From the NCBI GenBank assembly GCA_020631735.1, contig CM036188.1:18084214-18148213 (forward strand): a DNA stretch of 64,000 bases. Reading direction: 5' to 3'. Below, in pieces: positions 34,144 to 46,796 of this stretch; the first letter of the stretch is position 1; each line of letters starts with the position of its first letter. Position numbers and translations under genes: made by a program. This stretch comes from Saccharum officinarum. Lineage: Eukaryota > Streptophyta > Magnoliopsida > Poales > Poaceae. The notes under the pieces were generated by a model, which ran no database searches, was not told the DNA's origin, and saw only the letters and a program-made list of their open reading frames with translations.

Positions 34144-34510
34144 ATACCCTGTGGTAAGAGGATAAGGCTGCAGAGCTTCGGTGTGGGTTGAGTTATTTAA
34201 GCTACTGTATGTGGCTTAAAACCAAGCCAAACAATTATGCTAGCACTTCATGCAAATATTAAGTTATACAAAATGATTTTTACGGCTGGTTTGACCCATG
34301 GTGGTGAAAGTTTGCAGTAATAATCATTCTCACCACTGCTTGTTCGAAACCGGCAGTGATAACGTCTTATGACCGTTCGTTCCATTTATATATGCAAAAA
34401 TTAATTCTATAGTAGTTCTTGTAGCATATATATTAAACAAAATGAATTACAATTATGGCAGTAGTATCTTAAATGTTTTCTACATGTTACTTTTATGTCT
34501 ATAACATAAG
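34144..34510. other. Spacer with a CACTA-like terminal fragment
   Basis: Bases 34280-34390 carry inverted motifs (CATTCTCACCACTGC, ACCGGCAGTGATAACG) that resemble the subterminal part of the CACTA-like element ending at 41182. No gene. Confidence 0.35.
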
Positions 34511-34512
34511 TA

Positions 34513-34765
34513 CTCTCCATTCTTTTTAACTGTCGTTCTCACTTCCCAAGAAGTCAAACATACTTTACCTTTGGCTAAAAATATATAAAAATATTAATAT
34601 TTATGGTATATAATTAGTATCATTAGATATATCGTTGAATCTTTGTTCACAATAAATTTATTTGGAGATATAATTGTTGCTAATATTCTCTATAAATTTA
34701 GTCAAATTTTAGAAAGTTTGACCCGCATGTAAACCATAGCGACAAATAAATAGGGATGGAGGGAG
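34513..34765. mobile_element. Stowaway MITE
   Basis: 253 bp flanked by TA on both sides, with ends CTCTCCATTCTTTTTAACTG and GGGATGGAGGGAG, the standard Stowaway (Tc1/mariner-derived) termini. AT-rich and non-coding. Confidence 0.85.
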
Positions 34766-34767
34766 TA

Positions 34768-35039
34768 TTTTTCTTAAAAGTACAATTTTACTAAAAAAGT
34801 TAAGTTGAAAATCCTATAAATTGACATGTGTTCCGGCACCACAGTAATGGAGTGGCATTTTGTTTAATGATGTGGCAATATGGAAGGGGAAGAGTAAAAG
34901 ATAATAAGACAGAAAGTAACCTCGATTGTGCATATAAAGGAAAATCAAAATGTAGTTTTGGCGACGTGCATGTTCGGGAGCAATCACCAATAATATATAA
35001 TGTATTGATGCATGTTTTGTTTCTAATCATTTTAAACGT
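34768..35039. other. Spacer, nothing recognised
   Basis: AT-rich sequence between a Stowaway MITE and the duplicated block. Open frames on both strands are short and lack domains. Confidence 0.3.
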
Positions 35040-35575
35040 TTACTAAGGCAGCGAGGTGATGGTTTGAGCAGCAACCCTTCCAAGGGTTATATCGTCATGG
35101 TTCATCAGGCACAGCTGAGAAAATAAATAGATGAGTGTGAGATCACGCACCATATATATTCAGCTGGGTAATTGATGAGAGCGTCGACCAAGGTAAAGAC
35201 ACTACTATCCATTTACGCCTAGCCCCGTCGTCTGGTCAGGCATGGATGCAGTCCCACCTGAAAACATGCAACGCTGTAATAATTTATTTCTCTCAACGAA
35301 ATGCATTCAATGATCAACAGAATCATGAAGTACTATTGGAAAGAGGACAGCAGGAAAGAAACACAAATGGTGGGTTACGTTGTATATATATGTGCAAGTT
35401 GGAAATTAAGAACGCTTTGTATGCATTTACTCCCCAGACTATGATAATACTCCTGTATTACCGATTTGTTTGTATAAATTATTTAAAGAAACTACTATGC
35501 CATATTATATGTTCAGACTTAGGAAATTTCCCCGAGCTGTGTGGCATGGTTTCGAACTGCTTTTGTTGATTAGTA

Positions 35576-35840
35576 CTCCCTCGAGTCACAAATAAGCATG
35601 TGATGATTTGGACATTGATACAGTCGTCAGAACATAATTTTTGTTACTATTTTTCTAAATGAAGTTTAATAAAACATAGCAAAAATATACTTTTACAAAT
35701 CTATATTTCAAGACTAATCCAATATTTATACCATTTTGAAATGTCAAAACACAACACATCAAGTAATATATATGAAACAAAAGTATAAAACTGTTGACTC
35801 AGGACAACGCAAAATGTAACTCATCTGTGAATAGATGGAG
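35576..35840. mobile_element. Stowaway-like MITE in copy A
   Basis: Ends CTCCCTCGAGTCACAAATAAG and CATCTGTGAATAGATGGAG are imperfect inverted repeats of Stowaway type. It is preceded by TA but followed by CA. It is absent from the equivalent place in copy B. Non-coding. Confidence 0.7.
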
Positions 35841-36728
35841 CAATAACAGTAGTAAAAGAAACGGTCATCTCGTCTCTACAATGCTTTTTTGAGTCATGAA
35901 AACAACTGCATGATTGAGATGCCAATTATTACCAATGGTTAAGTAAAAAAATGTTTGAGATAACACTTATATCACACGGTTTGGAAGGCATTTTTATCCA
36001 TAAGTACTGTGTGATATGTTTGGTTCCAGAGTTAGAAAAAAGCTAAACAAGCAGAAAAATTGTGCTCTAGAAAAAGTAAATTTGGAAGCACCAAATAAAC
36101 CTACAAAAGGACCCATCCCATTTTTTCTAAACCGTGTTCTATATAAGTCAAATATAAGTATGATTAAGTTTATGGATAATAGTATCAACATTTATGTTTC
36201 TATATAGGTGAACTATGAAACTTATTACATGACTAATCTAATGATATTTATTTTGTATCATAAATGTTATTACTTTTTGTATAGATTGGCCAAATTAGAA
36301 ATTTGTTGACTTCTTAGAAACCAGGATGTCCACTGAGGCGAGGGAGCACATGGAAGCATGGATAGCAATGACCATATAATAATTCCCATTGTTTTGGAAT
36401 CATGAAAACATTTTTGTGGAAAGAGATTCGCTGCAGTGCTCAAAAGGAACCACTGGTTCATACGGACCAATTTTTTCGAGCCATTGATCTTAAAAAAAAA
36501 GATTATGCAATTGTTTTGGCCTTTGTGACTGCACATAGCTAGCCAAGTTTTAAAAGGTTTTCAGCTAATGAGCTGATAAAATATAAATGAAAAGAGGACA
36601 CAAACAAATTCAAAGATTTGCACATACCAATGAGAATATCAAGGATGCTAAATTATAGAAAATAGTTCAGAATTCAATTTAAATGTTTAGGACATTATGA
36701 AGTTGCGAGCTATCCGTACCTAGTAAAG

Positions 36729-37177
36729 TTAAATAAAAAAAGCAGAAAGCCAAATGATAAATCCGTAGCTAAACAGGCCACGCACAGCAAGCCACAAAGC
36801 TCCCCATAATTTCTGGAAAATCCAAGATCCTTGAGGCACAGGGATGGGCCTAATCTGCAAAGAAAATAAAACAGAAAAATCATTCAAAGCAACGTAGTTA
36901 GCATAGGAAATCAAATTATCCCGTTGTATCGGTCATTCTCAATGAGGTTGACGCTGATGTGTTATCACTAATAATCCAGGTACCAACAACACTAGCTATA
37001 CATCACTGTATGATATGATAATTTAACAAAGTGTTGTTGAAACTGTACCTGGATTCTGACGAGCCAGCATTGCCCCTTCAGTTGAGGAGACTGCCAATAC
37101 TATAACGTGAGATGCGAATGTGATAGCGTTGAGAGATTGCAAGAACCAACAGGCATGGGTGTGTGAGGTATGAGGTG
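36729..37177 (-). pseudogene. Exon-like pieces of an unidentified gene, copy A
   Basis: I do not recognise the product. On the minus strand an acceptor (TTTTTGTTGCAG, ending 37178) opens a 129-bp exon candidate. It encodes LNAITFASHVIVLAVSSTEG then AMLARQNP, and ends at a donor (CCAG/GTACAG, 37049). A 194-bp intron candidate follows to an acceptor (TTCTTTGCAG, ending 36855). The next segment reads, in one frame, RPIPVPQGSWIFQKLWGAL then a hydrophobic tail and stop at 36729. The frame joined in phase from the first exon hits TAG at once. Splice sites are conserved in the other copies (B at the second exon, C at the first), which argues for a real ancestral gene. Copy A may be dead. Confidence 0.4.
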
Positions 37178-37440
37178 CTGCAACAAAAACAAGAACCACC
37201 CTGTTTGTAAAGAAACTATATATACACAACCATATTATGGATGCATTTCTTTGTCATACAGCTGGATGCATGGACAAGTAAGGAATGATGCTGCATTGTC
37301 TTTTGAGAAAAGCTCGACATGCATGCCATGATATGATGCGATGATGCAGACCACAAGCAAAGGAATAGAGGAGGACACTGCTTTTCACCTCATGAGTCAG
37401 GGACCAGGGTATAAAGGAAAGGTAAAGAAATGCTCAAACA

Positions 37441-37955
37441 AAGACCATGTACGAAGTTGAATGAACAGGCAAAACGACATGGATGAAAGCAAAGTTAATT
37501 AAGGGACCTTAAAAGGCACGATGGGAATGGGATGGATGATGGGTAAGGGCTGAACAGGACTGCGTAAAACAACAATTGCTTTCACTTTGTAACTCAATCC
37601 CACCAAAAAAAAACAGTGTGAACATATATATCTATCAGTCAATCACTATCTAAATATTTGTTTGATTCCTTCTCTGTGCATGGGAAACCTTAGTCATCAA
37701 TTGCCAACGCTGTCTCGATCTGCTCATCACGAAGACAAGACCTCGCAGCAACAGCGGTGGGTTCCCAAGCGACGCAGCTATGTACCCACTGATTTATGGG
37801 CCGGTGCCACCTTGATAAACATTATTAGAAGATAACGAACACACTCTTCACAAAGCAGATACAATGAGATGTTGATCATAAATTAGTGTGGATCGATGTA
37901 CTTGGCAATGGGTCCGCCTCCCACGATTCGTCCAAAGCACCACAAAGTAAACTGA
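37441..37955. other. Spacer, nothing recognised
   Basis: No gene, repeat end or conserved match to the rest of the window is visible in these 515 bp. Confidence 0.35.
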
Positions 37956-38544
37956 CACTACTACACTAGCATCTTTCACAGCCGCGTCGCAACCCACATC
38001 GCAGTGTTCAATTTTGGCCTCGATAGTAAGCTGTCGACAGTGATGGTCATAGCCTTCACCATCGGCATCTGGGACCGACTGCGGTGTACACTAACACCGC
38101 CGATTGACTTATGATCCATCTGTGATTAGGTCCTTACTTCAGTCGTATTTGAGCATGACCCGGCTGTGGACGTACATTAACACTGCCATATTGGCAAATG
38201 ATCCGACTGTGTCGAGGCTATCGAAACCGTCGTGTGAGCACATCAACCACCTGTGTAGTGGTCACCAGCAGCGCCGCCTTGTACTTCGACCCGACTATCA
38301 GCGGTGCAGGTTCACTATCGGTTCCACGGCCAAGACGCTTGTGTAGAGGTTAACACCACCATTGCTTCACCGTATGATCCGCCAGTACAAAGGTCATGGT
38401 CACTGTCGCTTTGCACCACGATCCGCCTTTGATGATTGTTTAGTCGGTGTTGGGTTACTAAACAATTCGGCGGTGATACACATCCCTGCCGCATAATACG
38501 TATAGCGACGGTGTTGGACGTTTGCACCACCAACGGCGGTGGTG

Positions 38545-38594
38545 ATAACAAAACAATAAATGGCCCTTAATAACAAAACAATAAATGGCCCTTA
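38545..38594 (+). repeat. 25-bp tandem duplication
   Basis: Two perfect copies of a 25-bp unit starting ATAACAAAACAATAAATGGC, next to CGGCGGT motifs of the CACTA-like element. Probably a local replication slip. Confidence 0.85.
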
Positions 38595-39139
38595 ATAACG
38601 GCGGTGCGTGACATTGCCAAAGGAGTGGCCGACAGGGCCTCACATCCATTGAATGGGCAGACAGTGTGGCATCTCCATATACTAGTCAGGCATCAGCTGT
38701 TTGGCGGGTTTCTTGTGGCTTAGGAAATCGGTTCATCACCCGAGAACTGTCTCGGGCATGCGTTAGGTTGGACTTAGAATTGGTATGTTGTCGCTCAATA
38801 GTTTGGGGCCTTGGCGAGCCCCCGAGCCCTGAGCAATGGCCACGGGCGTGCTTGGGCTTTCCCTGATTCCTTCAAGAGGGTGTGTGCAAGCGTACCCGAT
38901 GGGTATATAGCAGCCGAGCCCCCGAAAAAAATCTGTGAGATCGGTTGGGAGGTCCATAGATCGGTTTCCTCTTTCCTAGGAACTTAGCATACTCCTATGT
39001 TTGACTCTCGTCAACTACTACATATATTGTTCTACGATATAAAAGTTTCAACATCTTCAATTCTACAGTGCAAGCTAATGGATAGTTATATCACTATAAA
39101 AATTATGAAGATATCTTAGGACCTCTAATATAATTTAGT

Positions 39140-39650
39140 AGAACATGAAATGACAATTACTAATGAAATATATAGTGTCGATGGTATGCACCCAAGGTAC
39201 CTCACCACCCGAATAATGACTCATAATATCTATGGTGGGCCAAAGCTGGTGACGATGAGGCCCAATCGAACTAGAGCACGTTATCATATGTGGTGGACAA
39301 ACAACCAGTTAGATGGAGCTAGAAGCTGTAACAAATAAGGAATAGTAGATCCTGTACTTAGATTTTCTTCTAACAAAGAAGGAAACTTCACGTAAACCAA
39401 TCAGGGCTCAAACTATAACCCTACCCCCGGACTATATAAGGAGGGGTAGGGAGCACCCGAATGAGAGACGCTACTTCTCGACTATATTGCATAGCACCCT
39501 AGGCAGCTAGTCATCAGCGCTCCTCTAAACATCCAGCATACAAGATAGAGAGATTTGTTCTCAACTGGATGTAGGTTATCCCGGTACCTGAACCTGTATA
39601 TATTGTGTCTTGAATGCTACCTTCTTATTCCCTATGCATGATATGTTGAT
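39140..39650 (+). mobile_element. Gypsy-type LTR fragment nested in the CACTA-like element
   Basis: A TATA-like ACTATATAAGGAGGGGTAGG at 39432, followed by GAGCACCCGAATGAGAGACG and a leader to TATCCCGGTACCTGAACC (39570), has the layout of Tat/RIRE2-type LTRs (U3 TATA, R, U5). No paired LTR or coding region is attached. The sequence after 39650 is not clearly internal retroelement DNA. Confidence 0.45.
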
Positions 39651-40207
39651 CTGTATTGCCGGAGCCGATACCTATGGCAGTTGGCGAACTAGATAGGGTC
39701 CTTTTGCGCACCGATTTCATGTGTTTTAGATTGAAATCATCTTCCACTTCAACGATGGTGAGAAGCTTCACTCGGGTGCTGAAATCACCTTTGGTAGCTT
39801 GGACTTTGTCGCTGACCAGCTCAAAAACTTGTATCGGCAGGTTCCCGATACCCACGGATACAAAAGATACTCTATGGGGTCTACTTGGCAAAGAAGAAGC
39901 TGGTTGTAGATCTAGATAAGCTCTACAACTTTGTAGTTGACAACTTTTTTGTTAGAAATCATTTATGGTCTCAAATTTGTATTTCAACTTTTAACATTTG
40001 AAATTCAAATTTTCAAATGACCTAGGATGGAAAATCGACCAAAGCCAAAATTATAGATCTCAATGAGAACTACAACTTTATAGCTGATGACTTTTCATTT
40101 GAATTTGTTTGGGGTTCCAAATATTCGTTTCAACACCCTGAAAAGTGAACAATGGGGGAATGGATATGCCATGTAGACATAATTGAATTGGGGTGGATTA
40201 GTAAGAG

Positions 40208-40275
40208 GAGCTAGAGTGGAGTGGTTAGACATACACGCAAGGCCAGAAGTTATCAGGTTTGAATCCCACAACCGC
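40208..40275 (+). other. tRNA-like sequence in the CACTA-like element
   Basis: GGAGTGGTTAGACATACACG resembles an A-box region, and 26 bases on, CAGGTTTGAATCCCACAACC resembles a T-loop/B-box. The spacing fits a degenerate tRNA, and CCA-like pairing is weak. Probably a pseudo-tRNA or tRNA-derived module rather than a working gene. Confidence 0.4.
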
Positions 40276-41807
40276 GCAGCACATGACTTGCGACGCACGA
40301 TCTTGCTGGGGGCTTTTCAGGATTAAAGATTTTTTTTTGCTTATTTGGCCTGAGTTTTTAAATTTCTAGGAACTTTTTTTGTAGTAGTGTACAACTTTGT
40401 AGTCGAGACATTTTTCATCAACCAATTGCAACCAGCCTAAAAGGAGAATTTTTTTTCAAACGAACTTGGATGGAGAAATGATCGAAAGCAAAGTTGTACG
40501 GCCTGATGAGATCTATAACTTTATAGTTGATGAAATTGCATTTGAAACTCAAAATTTTAAAATGACCTCGTATGGAAAAAGGACCAAAACAAAATATATT
40601 CAACTTTGTAGTTGACGACTATTTCATTGGAAATCATTTATGGACCAAAAATTCTATTTGAAGTTCTAACTTTTAAATTTAAAGTTTTGAAACGACCTAG
40701 GATGAAAAACAACCAGAAGCAAGAGTTGTAGATCTTGACAAGATCTAAAACTTTCTAGCTGAATTGATTTGAATTTGTTTATGACCTTAAATAATAATAC
40801 AATATTTAGTATAGCGAATACAAAATGAATGTATCTGCTACTCAGTCACAACTAATTGTGAGGTGCAGTGGTAATGGGAGCAATGCGCGAGGCATGTAGA
40901 AAAATAGCATACCTTTTTTTAGCAAAGAAAAATAGCATACCTAATAGGGTCTTCCATGCATTAAAAAACTTGTTGCTATTTTTCAGTTAAAAAAACTTGT
41001 TGCTATTTTGGCCTGCTTTATGATATATTTCTGGAAATGATTATCATTGTCGGTTGATAACACGTACTGGAGGTGATAACCATGGTTGTCATCTCCACCG
41101 GTTGCAAATCGGCGGTGTTATAACCGCCCAGTTTCACCACCGAGGGACCATCGCCTGCGGTGATGAAGATTCTATAGTAATGATAACAGGAATTTCATTT
41201 TGCATTTGCATGAAATTCATTAAGATTTTTAAAGGTTAGACAAAATTTCAAAAAATTTTAAAATTTCAGCAAAAATTTTGGCGTTTTCCCGTTTTTCGTT
41301 TCTACCAATCGGCTTTGGTGTCACAGCGGTAGGCTGAACCCTGGGGCGATGTTTCAAGCAGCAATCCGTCGAACGTTAATTATATAATTGCTTCACACAG
41401 TTGAGAAAATATAAATGCAGAGATAAGAACAATAAACGAGTGTGATCACGCACCAACTTTTTAGGGTCATTGACAACATAGGCGACCAGGCGAAAGACGT
41501 CTTTATCCATTTATTTACGTCCAGTCTCTCATCTGCTCAGTCGCGGATGCCTAGTCCCACCTGAAAAAATGCAACTCGGTAACTATTTTGTTTCTCTCAA
41601 CAAAATGCATTCAACGATCAACAATATCATGAATAATACTTGAATAGGACTCCGAAAGGCAACTTGTATGTTATATATGTGCTAGTTGGGAAAAAGACAA
41701 AAGACATTTGCTAAATATATACTCCCTGAGCTGATACTTTTTAAAATTGCATATACGTGGGTATAAATTATAGACAAAAAAATTAGTAGTGCTATATATG
41801 TCCACTT

Positions 41808-42012
41808 AGAGCAACTCCAACAGAAGAGCTATCCATATTATGTAATCTATATTGGAGTATTTTGGGAAAAAAAAGATAGAGTCCAACAGCTATTGTATAT
41901 GGCTTTCTAAAATAGCAAATCACGTATCCCGGAGTTCTCGCATGCTAGATATAGCTTGGATATGCCGCTAGCCATCCGTCACACCCTAATAGAAAGGCTG
42001 TTGGAGTTTTCT
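41808..42012. mobile_element. MITE with CTCCAACAG ends
   Basis: 205 bp bounded by AGAGCAACTCCAACAG and CTGTTGGAGTTTTCT, inverted ends of a common grass MITE family. It lies in copy B and is absent from copy A at the matching position. Non-coding. Confidence 0.7.
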
Positions 42013-42779
42013 ATTTTTTTTGCTGGGGTTTCTATTTTAGAGGTCGCTTAAATCATGGATTTGGCCATTTATTTTTACCAACTCTCTTATTTACAGCTGT
42101 GGTTTGGTTTGAAACCACTTTGGGCTCCCCTAGTCATAAATAAGTGATGTTTTTTTATATTGATACCACCTTCAGAATGTGTACATGGTTCCAGAGGTCG
42201 AAAAAGAGGCTAGATAAAAAAAAGGTGCTCTAAAAAAAAGAAAAATATAAAAAATGGAAGCACATACCCACACCCACCTCAGAAAAAGGGTCCTACCCAT
42301 TTTGTGTGAACCATTAGGGTTCGGTTTTAGAGGTAGAAAAAAATGACTTATAAAAGAACATATCAAACAGAGGCCCTAAACAAGCTCATGCCATAATTTT
42401 TCATGCCAAACAAAAAAAAAAGTCCACTAAGAGCCTAACTAGAGTCCCTACTTTATAAAGGGCTGCATAATGCTTTTTCCCATGAATTTCTTTTCACATG
42501 TCGTCTTTTTTTTTCATTCATGCACCGACTCCTCCACTCCCTTCCATCACGCTGCCACATCCAGCCCTCCATCTAAACCTTCACTACCCCAGAGTCTCAG
42601 ACTACTTTTCTCCCGTCGGTTGGTAGCTTCCCCCACGGCTCCGCGTCTTCCTTCAGGGTCCCGTGGCCATCCCACGCATGCACGAAAATCCCGTCTGTGA
42701 AAGTCTCTCCCGTCGGTTGGCACCGCCACGGGGAGCCGATCGTTTTGACGCCTCTCATCTAGTTACACCTGTAGCATCT

Positions 42780-43085
42780 GTTCATGAATAGATACACCCT
42801 AACACCATACACACACACACCTCACTCACATCCATGTACACAAACAGATCCTACAACTACACGTAGATTCGAAGATCGCTTCTCTAAAGAGATCACCGAA
42901 ATCATCCAAGGCTCTGTAGGCAACAGGTGCGCCACTATCCCTTTGTGGCTCCACGGGAGAGAGACTGCACCTGAAAATATGGAGAAAAACCCTAGTGGGA
43001 ACCGTGAGTCGAGCAGAGCTCGAACCCACGACCGGCCGCTCCACCACCGGAGCGTCTACCACTCGAGCTACGGCTCGATCCCGCC
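42780..43085 (-). mobile_element. Possible SINE with tRNA-like head
   Basis: On the minus strand TAGCTCGAGTGGTAGA (43070-43055) matches an A box, and GGGTTCGAGCT (43027-43017) matches a B box, at tRNA-like spacing. The sequence downstream runs to a TG-rich stretch at about 42830-42810. Head, body and simple 3' tail fit a tRNA-derived SINE, but I cannot define target duplications. A tRNA pseudogene is the alternative. Confidence 0.4.
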
Positions 43086-44180
43086 GATCCATCAATTGTG
43101 GCATCGTTCGTGCACTGCTAGCAGGCATCTGGCCCAAGCAACAGAGGAAGCGTGAGAGAAGCGCACAGGAGGGTCGAATTATTTCGCGGCCATGCCTAAC
43201 TTTCCCTGAACTTTCCATCTTCAACTGAGCGACACCGATCCCTCCGCTGCCGTCAAAGGGTGCCAATACTATGTGTTATATTTGGTTCCAACGGTAGAAT
43301 AACAAAGTAATGAAGTTGAGAATTTTGCTGCAGAAAAAATATTAAAATTGGGAGCACCTAACCTACTCCCTACCCCAAAAAAAGGCTTCGGCCTATTTTT
43401 CTGAACCAAAGGGTACAGTATCAGAGGATGGGAATATCTCTTAAAATTGGTTTTTGTTGCGCCGAACAAGTCCAGAAGATACATCACATTTTTTCGGAAG
43501 GTATGTTTTCAACTAAACATAAATCATGCCTGACGTCTCCATTAGCTGGAGCACAAATGCGGATGAAAAAGCATAGTGTAGTTGGTAAATAAAATCTATC
43601 ATAACTGAAAAAGATAAGGAAATCCCTATATAAATAATGTTTTAGGTATATATAAAGGCATCCATGGCAGTGCAAACCACCTGCATGCGTGCATGCAGAG
43701 CAATGAACATAATAGTTTCTATAGTTTTGCAATCATAAAGGATATTGTCTTAATGATTTACATATGTTAAATAAATTCTGATGAAGATAATGTACTGATT
43801 TAAAATGTTTCTAAATTCAGAATTCCCATAGAAATATAAATTTGCATTCATGGATGCCGTGACTTTATTTAATTTTTTAGTATATTTTATGAATCTGCGA
43901 GGTATCCATACCTGGTCGAAAAAATGAAACAACACCATGCCAAATGATAAATCTGTATGTAACCAGGTCACGCACAGCAAGCCACTGATCCCCTCAATTT
44001 CTTGAAGTCAAATATTATGGACGCACACGGATGAGCCTCATCTGAAAGAAAATAAACAGAAATTTAATAAAAGCAATGGTGTTATTACCAAAGGAAATCA
44101 AATTCCCATGTTGTACTATAAAAGAAGATTTTAGGAGAGAAACCCACTAATTATGATGTCTGTCTCTGTTAATGAATTAT

Positions 44181-44254
44181 AGACAGCCTAGTCGACTGTC
44201 TCTGCAGATAGCCCATTAGACAGCCTAGTCGACCATCTCTGCAAATAGCCCATT
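44181..44254 (+). repeat. 37-bp tandem repeat, two units
   Basis: Units 44181-44217 and 44218-44254 each begin AGACAGCCTAGTCGAC and end AGCCCATT, with three differences. Each contains short palindromic words (GTCGAC, GACAG/CTGTC). Part of no recognised element. Confidence 0.85.
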
Positions 44255-44330
44255 AAAACAGAGACCTTTTGGTAGCGGCAGTCAGGTCGCCTTCACAGTA
44301 AAAAGAAAGATTGTCTGAAAATCCCTTTTT

Positions 44331-44419
44331 AGAGCAACTCCAAAAGAAGAGCTAAATCATGCTGTAAAGATAAATTTGGCTATTATTAGGAGAAAACCAT
44401 ATCCAATAGATTTTGTAAA
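44331..44419 (+). mobile_element. Left half of a MITE split by the Helitron
   Basis: It starts AGAGCAACTCCAAAAG, like the MITE at 41808, and is cut at 44419 by the Helitron 3' end. The sequence resuming at 50052 (CTCTCCTTCTCTCCATCTTAG) is of similar composition and may be the other half. It has no clear terminal partner. Confidence 0.45.
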
Positions 44420-46796
44420 CTAGTCCATCAACCCGTGCTCTCACACAGGCTAGAATTTTATAATATATAAGTCTAATGTACTGTTTAATAATTCATTCAT
44501 TTTAAATGATCAGATATTTTTGCTTTTCTAGATATATTATTTTTATTATGTATGTAGATATTGCATCTAAATGTATAGCAGAAGCTATGTATTTAAAAAA
44601 TTCAAAATATCTTGTAATTTGAAATGGAGGGAGTACGCTAACTAATAAAGCATTACTTATATTAAATCATATGTTTTCTCCTTATTTATATTCTAACATA
44701 ATAGAGGTAATAGATATGTTGTACTTTATATCTAATTATGATAAACTTATTAATTACTATTTTTAAGGAACTAATCTATATATTTTTATCCATATTTTTT
44801 CTTTGCATGGCCCTTCTTTATATTTTAAGTAATTTGAAACCTTGCCATTCATTATGGTGGCTCTTGTTACATCATATATCTTATGAAGTCATGAATCTAA
44901 TTTTTGATTTTTAGAATTTTGTTTTTATCGAATGGTACGGATTTTTTTCTCCTCAAGTTAAGTCGAAACTCTTGTGCTAATTGTATGCTTCATTAACTCT
45001 CTTTTTTGTACTTTTTTAAAATAAGACTTCTAGGTCATAGAGTATGTTCTTTAGTACTACAATAGCATAAGTCATTATTTGAAACATGCACCTTATCGCT
45101 AATATAAGTAATAGAGTTTGAAGTGATATCTTAGATAGGGGTAGCAATGACCTCAAGAGTATTTGAATACTTAAACCTTATAATGATCGACTTTTACTCT
45201 AAAGTATTCTAAAAGGGCTAGGAAAATATAGCCACCAATGGTCTCCCACACTTCTCAAAATGATTGAATTTTCCTATCAGGGAATTATACTTGCAGTTTT
45301 GGTTAGACTATCATATAGACATGTCAAAAAATTAGTTAAAATGCATACATATATCTAAAGTAATAATATGTATAATTATATGTTATGGTTACTAATATGG
45401 TTTTAAATAAATTGTTAGTATCATTAATATATGTGTAGTCAAGAATATATTTTACTGCTCATGCATGTTGGCATGACACTTATATTTACTTTAATTAAAC
45501 CTTATTATATTAATATTGATAGAGGTGGGGTGACGTAGAAACATATATTTGCACTTCGTTGTCTGTTTTTTTTGTGATAGGAGATGTTGATAATTTAGTT
45601 GTAGATTTGAGGGGGTTTTAATTTTTCTAATAATTGTAATAATAATATGAAAACTGAGTTATGTAAATTATCGATCATAATAAGAGGACGTTGATAATTA
45701 AATGCAAATTTAGGTCCACTTTAGATCATGTTTCTTAACGACATATGTCAGTAGTTTATATTGTTTTACCCAATAGCAGAAGTGGATAATTATATTGAAA
45801 ATAGAACATACCCAATAGCTATTATTACTATCAATGGTGATTAGTTTATACCTTAATTGATGGTAAGATTTGTTTGGTTTCTAGGATCTATCTTTTGTTT
45901 TCGTATCAAGTCTCGAGAGGATTAACATGTAGGCTCCAGCGGGGACCTCTAGTTAGAAGTTCTAGCATTTATATATATTTTTGAAGTGTGATATGTTTTT
46001 AGTTGAAATCTACTCTTAAGATATATAGACTCTTGATACAACCCTTTTGGTGACTTCATAAATCTATAGTTTATCTTTTAACTTTTAATCAAGCTGTTGT
46101 AATTTTTCACATATTAATTAGAAATTCTAGTATTCTTTATCTTTTATTCAAAAATTATTTTATTAAAAAGAGTCTAGGCCCTAGTATTATTGTTTTGCAC
46201 ATAAGTTGAAACTTGGCTTGCATCCTGGCACTAAACATGTTGAATTTGTTATATCACAGGAGTATACATGTGTAGTATTATTTATATATCGTAGAGTGCA
46301 TGAAATTAATGGATAATATTGATATGACATAATGTTTCTCTAAAAATGTAGAAACTTATTTAAAATAATAACTTATGAAATTTATTATTATGTAGTATTA
46401 ATATAAGTGTTATTACTACATGGTTTCTTAAGTGAATTTTTTTCCATGTTTCATAAGTTGTTAAATAAATAATTACCCTAATGTATACATGCTTATTTGA
46501 TATACATGGTGGAACATAGCATTATAGTTGTTAATATAAGTGTTATTGCTACATGGTTTCTTAAGTGAACATTTTTCCATGTTTCATAAGTTGTTAAATA
46601 AACAATTATCCTAATGTATACATGTTTATTTGACATACATGGTGGACATAGCATTATAGTAATTTTATTATTTCACGATTATAAAAGTCTATAGTTTAGA
46701 AATATATAGCTATCGTACTTTATGATATCAAATTATTTTTTGTAATAATACACATTACTATTTACGTTTAGATTTTAGAATTTTTTTGTCGTTTTT

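Larger units (their letters stand above)
35040..37440 (-). repeat. Duplicated block, copy A
   Basis: Matches 41335-44120 (copy B) in the same order and orientation, with many gaps. Examples are GAGTGTGAGATCACGCACCA (35132) against GAGTGTGATCACGCACCA, and TCCCACCTGAAAA (35252). At the other end, GCCAAATGATAAATCCGTA (36749) matches GCCAAATGATAAATCTGTA (43939). The right end (37049-37440) instead matches copy C at 53920-54340. Divergence is high, so the duplication is old relative to the LTR elements. The block contains exon-like sequence described separately. Confidence 0.7.
37956..41182. mobile_element. CACTA-like element with imperfect ends and nested DNA
   Basis: The left end is CACTACTACACTAGCATC. 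The right end, read inward on the other strand, is CATTACTATAGAATC. Both subterminal regions share AACACCGCCGATT and several CGGCGGTG/CACCGCCG motifs in both orientations. The interior (39910-40760) has repeated CTACAACTTTGTAGTTGA-type segments common in grass CACTA elements. No transposase frame is seen and the flanking triplets do not match, so limits and intactness are uncertain. An LTR-like fragment is nested at about 39140-39650. Confidence 0.5.
41335..44120 (-). repeat. Duplicated block, copy B
   Basis: Diverged second copy of 35040-36930, with extra insertions (a MITE at 41808-42012 and about 1.1 kb at 42100-43270). The second exon candidate of the unidentified gene is present at about 43865-44043. 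Its acceptor is TATTTTCTTTCAG, ending near 44040, followed by codons that in the phase of copy C read DEAHPCASIIFDFKKLRGSV before a stop. The first exon candidate is missing. Confidence 0.6.
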
